Part shown: positions 58,244-64,000 of the stretch, piece by piece
How the letters are laid out: every line of letters starts with the position of its first letter
How positions within the stretch are numbered: position 1 is the stretch's first letter
Assembly: GCA_050331095.1 (NCBI GenBank)
Contig: JBHJHE010000014.1
Coordinates: 16,639 to 80,638 of the forward strand
From: MED-G105 sp050331095
GTDB lineage: Bacteria > Pseudomonadota > Alphaproteobacteria > Caulobacterales > Parvularculaceae
DNA length: 64,000 nucleotides
Direction of reading: 5' to 3'
Notes under the pieces: model-generated
Databases searched by the model: none
Told to the model about the DNA's origin: nothing
The model's input: only the letters and a program-made list of their open reading frames with translations
Program-made: the position numbers and the translations under genes

Positions 58244-59361
58244 CAGCGGACCTCCGTCGCATCGTCGCGGCGCCGGCGACCGTGGAACAGGACGTCGGCG
58301 CCGAGCGGCTCCGGCGGCGCGAACTCGAAGCGCGAGGCGTCGGCGAGACGCGCGACGCCCGCGCCGTCGAAGCCGGGCCGGCCGCCGCCGATGATTTTGG
58401 GCGCGATGAAAACGGAAAGCTCGTCGATGAGGTCGGCGTCGCGGAGCGCGCCGATCAGCCGGCCGCCGCCCTCGACGAGAAGCCGCGCCGCGCCGCGCCG
58501 CCATACGGCGGCCGTCAGATCGCGGAGGTCCGGCCGGCCGTCGGGCCCCTTCGGAAGGCGCACGACGTCGACGCCCAGTTCCTCGAACGCGGCGAGGCGG
58601 CGGGCCGGAACGTCCGCGAGACATGCGAGGAGGGCGCCGCGGCCGGTCCGCTCAAAGACTTTCGCGCCGGGGGAGACGCGCGCCCGGCTATCGACGACGA
58701 CGCGCAAAGGCTGCGGGCGATCGGCGTCGCCGGACGCCGCGCCGCGATGGGTCAACGCCGGATCGGCGGCGACGACCGTATCGGCGCCGACGAGAATCGC
58801 GTCGGCGTCGCGGCGATAGGCGTGGCCGCGCGCGCGGGCCTCCGCGCCGGTGATCCACCGGCTCTCGCCGGCGCCGGTGGCGATGCGGCCATCGAGGCTC
58901 ATCGCCGACTTGGCGTGGACATAGGCACGGCCGGTGGAGACGGCGTGCAGCCAGGCGCGGTTCAGGTCCCGCGCCTCGTCGGCGCGCACGCCCTCGCGCA
59001 CGCCGAGGCCGTGGACGGCGAGGCGCCGGGCGCCGCCGGCGGCGATCCGGTTCGGATCGGGGATCGCGTAAACCACGCCGCGGACGCCGGCGTCGATCAG
59101 CGCCTGGGCGCAAGGGCCCGTGCGGCCATGGTGGTTGCAGGGTTCGAGGGTGACGTAGGCGACGGCGCCGCGGGCTTCAGCACCGGCGTCCGCCAGGGCC
59201 ATGGCTTCGGCATGGGGCGAGCCGGGCCCGCGGTGCCAGCCGCGGCCGACGATCTCGCCGTTGCGAACGATGACGCATCCGACGGCGGGGTTGGGCGACG
59301 TGCGCCCGAGGCCGCGGGCCGCGAGCGCCAACGCCGCGTCCATGAAGCGCGCTTCGTTCAC
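58243..59361 (-). CDS. ribD: bifunctional riboflavin deaminase/reductase RibD
   Basis: About 372 residues. The deaminase zinc site is in GWHRGPGSPHAEAMALADAG (HAE) and TLEPCNHHGRTGPCAQALID; the reductase domain has AKSAMSLDGRIATGAGESRW and LVEGGGRLIGAL. It catalyses two early steps of riboflavin synthesis. I used the GTG at 59361 (VNEARFMDAALALAARG); ATG at 59343 or 59502 are alternatives. It is the first gene of the operon, behind an FMN riboswitch. Confidence 0.92.
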   Translation of the reverse strand: MNEARFMDAALALAARGLGRTSPNPAVGCVIVRNGEIVGRGWHRGPGSPHAEAMALADAGAEARGAVAYVTLEPCNHHGRTGPCAQALIDAGVRGVVYAIPDPNRIAAGGARRLAVHGLGVREGVRADEARDLNRAWLHAVSTGRAYVHAKSAMSLDGRIATGAGESRWITGAEARARGHAYRRDADAILVGADTVVAADPALTHRGAASGDADRPQPLRVVVDSRARVSPGAKVFERTGRGALLACLADVPARRLAAFEELGVDVVRLPKGPDGRPDLRDLTAAVWRRGAARLLVEGGGRLIGALRDADLIDELSVFIAPKIIGGGRPGFDGAGVARLADASRFEFAPPEPLGADVLFHGRRRRDDATEVR

Positions 59362-59542
59362 GAGGCGCGCCTCGTCAGGCGCCGCCGCCGAAAACCGTCC
59401 ATGTCGATCGTGTCCGTCCACGCGATCGCCGCCCTTTCCGAACGGAGCGATCGCCAGGCCGTCGCGTGCGCGCGCCGCCGCGACGAACGCGGGGGGCGCC
59501 ATACACGCGAGTTCGCGGCCCGCGACGGGGCCGCCGACCTCA

Positions 59543-59696
59543 ACGATCTTCTCTCATCCGGACTGTCACCGTCGGCCCCAGGGTCTCACTGGCTCCTGCG
59601 TCGAACGGCGATGGCGCCGTCGTCCGCTCGCGGGCTCGTCGGCCGCAAAAAGGGCCGCATCACCGCCGGTGGGGACTTTCACCCCGCCCCGAAGAT
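59543..59696 (-). ncRNA. FMN riboswitch (RFN element)
   Basis: On the minus strand the conserved segments appear in order: TTCGGGGCGGGGTGAAAGTC then CCCACCGGCGGTGA at 59662-59694, AGCCCGCGAGCG about 50 nt on, and GGTGACAGTCCGGATGAGAG followed by AAGATC at the end. This is the classic RFN element; FMN binding should shut the downstream ribD-ribE-ribB-ribH-folE operon. A GCGGCCC/GGGCCGC hairpin at 59515-59534 without a U-run follows and may be part of the expression platform. Confidence 0.95.
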
Positions 59697-59991
59697 CTAT
59701 GTCGTGCGAGCTGCGCTCGCAGTTCGTGATGTAGAGGGACGCCGCGCGTCCATCAAGTGCGCCGGGAGCACGTCGTCTGTCGCCGGGAGACGCCGAATTG
59801 CATTCCGATCGCCGAAAACCGGCGCGCACGACGAGACCCCGATTGACGACGTGGGTCGCCGCCCTCGCCGAACTCGCCGCCAACACGCAAGTGAACGGCA
59901 AGCATATCGGCCGCCTGGCTCACCGGCAGTCCGCCGATCCCGGCTATTCTCGACTGATTTTCGGTAAGCCTGTCGAGGCGCGCCGGACAAT

Positions 59992-60630
59992 TCAGGAGTT
60001 TTTGCGGGGACCCCACAACTCCGCGACGCGCCGGTCGCGGCCGCAGCCGGCGCGGTAGAGCGAATACCGCGCGACGTTCTTTTTATAGTAGTCCTGGTGA
60101 TAGGCCTCGGCCGGCCAGAACGTCCCGAGCTCTAGCACCGGCGTCACGACCTCGGCGTCGAGTTCGGCGGCGGCGACGTCCTTGCTGGCCTCGGCGGCCG
60201 TGCGCTCCTCGTCGTCCGCCACAAAGATCGCCGTGCGATAGGAAGCGCCGCGGTCGCAGAACTGTCCGCCCGCGTCGAGCGGATCGACGTGGCGGAAGAA
60301 GAAGTCCACGAGCTCGCGATAGCTGACGACCTCGGGGTCGTAATGGACGCGCACGGCTTCATAGTGGCCGGTGCCGCCGCGGGGCACATCTTCGTAAGAC
60401 GGGTTCTCCAGATCGCCGCCGGTGTAGCCTGAGACGACGTCGCCGACGCCGGCGATCTTTTCGAAGTCCGCTTCGATGCACCAGAAGCAGCCGCCGGCGA
60501 ACACCGCCTCGCTTGTCGCGGCGTCGGCGCGCCCCGCGCCCGCCGGCGCGCTACGGCCGCTGGCGAACGAGGCTCCCAACAGGGCCGCTGCGTCGATCGC
60601 CGCGAATCCAATGAAAAATCGACGCAACAC
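59992..60630 (-). CDS. msrA: peptide-methionine (S)-S-oxide reductase, exported
   Basis: 212 residues. The catalytic GGCFWCIEADFEKIAGV lies near residue 43, followed by SGYTGGDLENPSYEDV and HYEAVRVHYDPEVVSYRELV. The GTG at 60630 has AAGGGAGGGC upstream and gives an N-terminal signal (RRFFIGFAAIDAAALLGASF), so the enzyme probably acts in the periplasm. It repairs oxidised methionines. Confidence 0.9.
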   Translation of the reverse strand: MLRRFFIGFAAIDAAALLGASFASGRSAPAGAGRADAATSEAVFAGGCFWCIEADFEKIAGVGDVVSGYTGGDLENPSYEDVPRGGTGHYEAVRVHYDPEVVSYRELVDFFFRHVDPLDAGGQFCDRGASYRTAIFVADDEERTAAEASKDVAAAELDAEVVTPVLELGTFWPAEAYHQDYYKKNVARYSLYRAGCGRDRRVAELWGPRKNS

Positions 60631-61045
60631 GCCCTCCCTTATTGTCGGGTCCGCCCCCGCGGCGCCCGAAGACCGAGTCCTTATGTACGACGCGTCGGCG
60701 CGCGGCGCGAACCGGTTCACACGATTGTGCGGCGCCAAGCCAAACCGTCGCGCAAGACGACGGGCCCACATTCGTTACGAGACGTTCATCAAGAAATTAA
60801 GGCGCATTTTTACAGCTTACCGAGATTATTCGACACAAATCGACGCCGTCTTTTCCGACGGCTCGCGGAACCGCCACGAGGGGATGCGGCGCGCGCTGGA
60901 AATCGGCGCGCGCCGCCGCTCGGGCGTGAAAATCTCTCGAAACGAACAATGTCGCCGGCCTGGCTCAATCCGCGTTAACGCGCGCCGCCTAACGGTTGCG
61001 CTGCGAAACGGGGGGCGTTCGGTTTGAACGTCCAAGGAGAAAGCC
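60631..61045. other. intergenic region between msrA and PEP-CTERM gene
   Basis: About 415 bp with divergent genes on each side. I see no convincing gene. An AT-richer patch (60781-60845) may hold promoters. Confidence 0.5.
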
Positions 61046-61624
61046 ATGACCATGGCCACACGTATCATCATCGTCTTGTTGGCTGCGTGCGTCGCTGCGC
61101 TGCCGGCGAAAGCCAGCACAAGTTTCTTCGGCGCGTCCGTCTTTAGCGAGACTGGCGTGACCGACGCGAACCTCGCCATTGGCGCGGCCGACGGGGCGGG
61201 AGCGACGATCGCCGCCGGCGGCGAACTCGTCCTTGACTTCGGCGTGCCGCTCACGGGCGAGGCGGTTTCGCTGTTTGCGTTGCCCACGGACGGCTTCAGC
61301 TTCCTCAGCGTCTCTCTCGGCGAGGTCGTCGGCGGCGTCGCCACGTTTTTTCCCGGGAGCCCGCTTGTCGGCCTTAACGCCGGCGGCGTTCTGACGACCG
61401 ACGTCGCGTCGTCGTGCAGCTTTGCGCCGGGGTCGAGCTGTTCGCTGATCCGGATCCAGAATCTCTTCTCGACCGGCGGCGAAGGCTTCGTCGTCGACGC
61501 GGTGAGCGCCGTATCGACGGTGCCGGAGCCGGGCGCCTGGGCTCTCATGCTGCTTGGTTTCGCCGGCGTCGCCTGGCGGGTGAAAGCGGCGCGCTCGACG
61601 GGCGTCGACCTCGCTTTCGCTTAA
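61046..61624 (+). CDS. PEP-CTERM sorting domain protein
   Basis: 192 residues. A signal peptide (MTMATRIIIVLLAACVAALP to KAST) and a beta-rich body end in a PEPxxWA sorting tail: VPEPGAWALMLLGFAGVAWR then KAARS. Exosortases cut such tails and move the protein to the cell surface. No exosortase is visible in the window. A strong terminator follows. Confidence 0.9.
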   Translation: MTMATRIIIVLLAACVAALPAKASTSFFGASVFSETGVTDANLAIGAADGAGATIAAGGELVLDFGVPLTGEAVSLFALPTDGFSFLSVSLGEVVGGVATFFPGSPLVGLNAGGVLTTDVASSCSFAPGSSCSLIRIQNLFSTGGEGFVVDAVSAVSTVPEPGAWALMLLGFAGVAWRVKAARSTGVDLAFA

Positions 61625-61651
61625 GAGGACGCCGCTTCATTCAGTCGTGAG

Positions 61652-61682
61652 AACGCCGGGTCGGCCTCGACCCGGCGTTTTT
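61652..61682 (+). terminator. rho-independent terminator
   Basis: AACGCCGGGTCG (61652-61663) pairs with CGACCCGGCGTT (61668-61679) across GCCT, followed by TTT. It closes the PEP-CTERM gene. Confidence 0.9.
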
Positions 61683-61774
61683 CGTTCACGGGCCTTCACA
61701 TGGACCTGCGACGCGCTGGCGCAACGCAGTCCCGCGCGGTACGTCTCTCCCTACAAAGCACGTGGGAGGGCGAC

Positions 61775-62242
61775 ATGAAGTTCGCGCATTGGATCCTGAC
61801 GGCCGTCGTCGGCCTTTTTCTGGTGGCCTTCGGCGCCCTGAAATTCACCGACGGCGCGCACATTTTTCCGCTCATTGAATATAAGGCGAGCGCGATCGGC
61901 GCGCCCTTCGCCGAGCTCGTTTATCCGCAGCTCAACTACGTCGTCGGGGCGACGGAGATCCTCGCGGGCCTCCTGACGCTTCTGCCGTTCACCCGGCGCT
62001 TCGGGGCCTCGTTCGCCGTTCTGCCTTTCGTGGGCGCGGCGGCGTTCCACCTTTCGCCGCTGTTGGGCGTGACGACGCCGGTGGGCTACGCCGGCGGCAC
62101 GCCGCCGGTGGCGCTGCCGAACGGGGGCCCGTTCGCTGCGAGCGATTTCGCCGCGGAGACGACGCCGGTTCTGTTCGCGCTCGCGGCGGGCATGCTCGTC
62201 CTGTCGCTGATCAACGCTTCTCTGGCGCGTCGTTTCGCTTAA
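61775..62242 (+). CDS. DoxX-like membrane protein
   Basis: 155 residues with four hydrophobic helices: HWILTAVVGLFLVAFGALKF, YVVGATEILAGLLTLLP, a third around FAVLPFVGAAAFHLSP, and VLFALAAGMLVLSLINASLA. This is a DoxX-family arrangement; function unknown. GGGAGGG precedes the ATG at 61775. Its stop overlaps the convergent purB stop. Confidence 0.75.
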   Translation: MKFAHWILTAVVGLFLVAFGALKFTDGAHIFPLIEYKASAIGAPFAELVYPQLNYVVGATEILAGLLTLLPFTRRFGASFAVLPFVGAAAFHLSPLLGVTTPVGYAGGTPPVALPNGGPFAASDFAAETTPVLFALAAGMLVLSLINASLARRFA

Positions 62243-63555
62243 GCGGGATCGGCGGAGCCGAAGACGCGCTTGAAGATCGTCTCCACATGCGCCGTGTGCG
62301 CCTTGAGGTCGAATAGGGCTTCCAGCGCGCCTGCGTCGATCAGCGCGCCGACGTCGCCGTCCGCCTTCAGATTGTCGAGGAACGCGCCTTCGCCGCGCCA
62401 GGCGGGCATGGCGTTGCGCTGCACGAGTTCGTAGGCGCGCTCGCGGCTCGCGCCCGCCTGGGTCAGCGCCAGCATGACCCGCTGCGAGTGGACGAGACCG
62501 CCCAAAAGATCGAGATTCGCCCGCATGCGGTCAGGATAGACGACGAGATTCTCGACAACGCCCGCGAGGCGGTGGAGCGCGAAATCGAGATGGGTCGTCG
62601 CGTCCGGCGCGATGCCGCGCTCCACGGACGAGTGGCTGATGTCGCGCTCGTGCCAGAGCGCCACGTTCTCCATCGCCGGCGCGACGGCGCTGCGCACGAG
62701 GCGGGCGCGGCCGGTCAGGTTCTCCGTCAGCACGGGATTGCGCTTGTGGGGCATCGCGGAGGAGCCTTTCTGACCGGCCGCGAACTTCTCCTCCGCCTCC
62801 AGAACCTCCGTGCGCTGTAAATGTCGGATTTCAGTCGCGAGGCGCTCTATCGACGAGGCGACGACGCCGAGGGCGGCGAAAAACGCGGCGTGGCGGTCGC
62901 GGGGGATGACCTGCGTCGAGATCGGCTCCGGCGTCAGCCCAAGCTTTTCCGCGACGTGCGCTTCGACGGCGGGGTCGACGTTGGCGAAGGTGCCGACCGC
63001 CCCCGACAGGGCGCACACGGCGATCTCCGCGCGCGCCGCTTCAAGCCGCGCGCGGGCGCGTTCGAACTCGGCGAAGTAGGTGGCGAGCTTCAGCCCGAAC
63101 GTCGTCGGCTCGGCGTGGATCCCGTGGCTGCGGCCCACGCACACGTCGTATTTGTGGTCGAAGGCCCGCTGCATGAGCGCGGCGAGCACGCGGTCGACGC
63201 CGCCGATCAGAAGGTCGGCGGCGCGCGTCAACTGCGCCGACAGGCACGTGTCGAGAACGTCCGATGACGTCAGGCCCTGGTGGACGAAGCGCGCCGACGG
63301 TCCGACGATTTCAGCGAGGTGGGTCAGGAACGCGATGACGTCGTGCTTCACCTCGCGCTCGATCTCGTCGATGCGCGCGACGTCGAACGTCGCCTCGCCG
63401 CCTTTCGCCCACACGTCGCGCGCCGCCTCGGCCGGAATGACGCCGAGTTCGGCCATTTTGTCGGCGGCGTGGGCCTCGATCTCGAACCAGATGCGGAACT
63501 TCGTCTCGGCCGACCAGATGCGCGCCATTTCGGCGCGCGCGTAGCGTTCGATCAT
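62239..63555 (-). CDS. purB: adenylosuccinate lyase
   Basis: 438 residues. FVHQGLTSSDVLDTCLSAQL, GRSHGIHAEPTTFGLKLATY and the signature GSSAMPHKRNP (about residue 265) define PurB. It acts twice in purine synthesis (SAICAR to AICAR, and adenylosuccinate to AMP). It runs convergent to the DoxX gene with a 4-bp overlap. Confidence 0.95.
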   Translation of the reverse strand: MIERYARAEMARIWSAETKFRIWFEIEAHAADKMAELGVIPAEAARDVWAKGGEATFDVARIDEIEREVKHDVIAFLTHLAEIVGPSARFVHQGLTSSDVLDTCLSAQLTRAADLLIGGVDRVLAALMQRAFDHKYDVCVGRSHGIHAEPTTFGLKLATYFAEFERARARLEAARAEIAVCALSGAVGTFANVDPAVEAHVAEKLGLTPEPISTQVIPRDRHAAFFAALGVVASSIERLATEIRHLQRTEVLEAEEKFAAGQKGSSAMPHKRNPVLTENLTGRARLVRSAVAPAMENVALWHERDISHSSVERGIAPDATTHLDFALHRLAGVVENLVVYPDRMRANLDLLGGLVHSQRVMLALTQAGASRERAYELVQRNAMPAWRGEGAFLDNLKADGDVGALIDAGALEALFDLKAHTAHVETIFKRVFGSADPA

Positions 63556-63589
63556 GTCGCCTGCCTTTTTTGCGCGCGGAAGGGCGGCT

Positions 63590-63991
63590 TCAAGCCGCTT
63601 CCGACGGGTCGCGCAAGCCCTCGGCCTGTTCGACCCAGCGTTCGCGTTCGACGCGGCCCCGCTCGCCGACGCCGCGTCGGGCGAGGGCGTCGTCGATCCA
63701 GGCGGCGTGGGCCGGCGTCCAGGCGGCGATTTGCGCCAGCGACTGGACGCCGAGATCGCGCAAGGCGGCCGCCGTCGCCGCGTCGACGCCGATGATCGCC
63801 GTCAAGTCGTCCTCGCTCTCGCCCTCGGCGCCGGCGAAGGGCGCGGCCGTGAGAGGCGGGCGCGCCGCGGCCGGGCGCGACCCGCGGCCGACGCGGCGCA
63901 AGCAGCCTCGCGCCAGCGTCCAGCCAAGATAGCCGACGGCGGCGCAGGCGGCGACGAGCGCGAGCCAGATATGTGTCGCAAGCCAGCCCAA
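63590..63991 (-). CDS. membrane protein with helix-hairpin-helix domain, possibly partial
   Basis: 133 residues as drawn. A single N-terminal helix (WLATHIWLALVAACAAVGYL) is followed by an Ala/Pro-rich linker and a helix-hairpin-helix-like domain (LTAIIGVDAATAAALRDLGV then QSLAQIAAWTPAHAAWID). Such H3TH tails resemble the C-terminus of some Nuo-associated proteins. Only a TTG at 63991 is available inside the window; the true start may lie to the right of the edge. Reads toward purB. Confidence 0.6.
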   Translation of the reverse strand: MGWLATHIWLALVAACAAVGYLGWTLARGCLRRVGRGSRPAAARPPLTAAPFAGAEGESEDDLTAIIGVDAATAAALRDLGVQSLAQIAAWTPAHAAWIDDALARRGVGERGRVERERWVEQAEGLRDPSEAA

Positions 63992-64000
63992 GACGACCGG

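Noticed and set aside
1..64000. Complete reassignment of TAG to an amino acid
   Set aside because: argS, entericidin, peroxiredoxin, ribB, pdeM and the CPBP protease end at TAG exactly where homologues end, so TAG terminates translation here.
1..64000. CRISPR array or prophage
   Set aside because: The repeats seen are tandem without spacers or dispersed palindromes; no phage structural or integrase genes were found.
1..64000. tRNA or rRNA genes
   Set aside because: I looked in the larger gaps (12.2-12.8, 23.5-24.2, 31.2-31.6, 52.0-52.3, 60.6-61.0 kb) and saw no cloverleaf with a TTCRANNC arm; a tRNA scan would settle it.

Overview
The window is about 64 kb of high-GC chromosomal DNA from an alphaproteobacterium. 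The best markers are GapR (DUF2312), an RcdA-type protein (DUF1465), a DUF1013/TrcR-type regulator, DUF1192, COQ9 divergent from rpsU, zinc-free L36 and L31, the pnt operon led by a small aa3-oxidase subunit, and a large Oar-type TonB-dependent receptor. This set suggests a Caulobacterales/Parvularculales-like lineage; that placement is inference. I see no rRNA, tRNA, prophage or CRISPR array.

Layout. 1-12 kb: a ligase-associated DNA-repair set (MBL exonuclease cut by the left edge, Lhr-type helicase, PdeM) split by an accessory block (DUF2306 protein, carotenoid oxygenase, MarR regulator, a decayed SRPBCC lipoprotein gene, two secreted unknowns, YbaN); then rpmJ, a TPR protein and gapR. 12-16 kb: a palindromic repeat, an IS5 remnant, a DMT transporter, and a sigma-54 response regulator broken by an in-frame amber codon. 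16-21 kb: hydrolase, oxidase subunit IV, pntAA-pntAB-pntB, exported methyltransferase. 21-29 kb: sulfotransferase, glycosyltransferase, SGNH hydrolase, MipA/OmpV, entericidin, rpsU, COQ9, CPBP protease. 29-39 kb: purE-purK, a GGDEF protein, the ubiX operon, a degenerate SDR, trcR-like gene, quinone oxidoreductase, DUF429, rcdA, rpmE. 39-52 kb: SMP-30-like protein, thrC, GNAT, an EAL phosphodiesterase, YqgE, peroxiredoxin, rnhA-thrB-ispH, argS. 52-64 kb: the Oar-like receptor; an FMN-riboswitch-led ribD-ribE-ribB-ribH-folE operon; msrA; a PEP-CTERM protein; DoxX; purB; and a helix-hairpin-helix protein at the right edge.

The most unusual signals are patterns across genes. (1) At least nine unrelated gene ends carry tandem arrays with a 15-bp period (pentapeptide repeats when translated). 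(2) Three otherwise intact genes contain an in-frame TAG, although TAG also serves as a genuine terminator here. (3) Three copies of a ~93-108 bp palindromic intergenic element occur. (4) rpsU appears to start at CTG behind a perfect Shine-Dalgarno. (5) rpmE has lost its expected stop and runs into the convergent rcdA-like gene.
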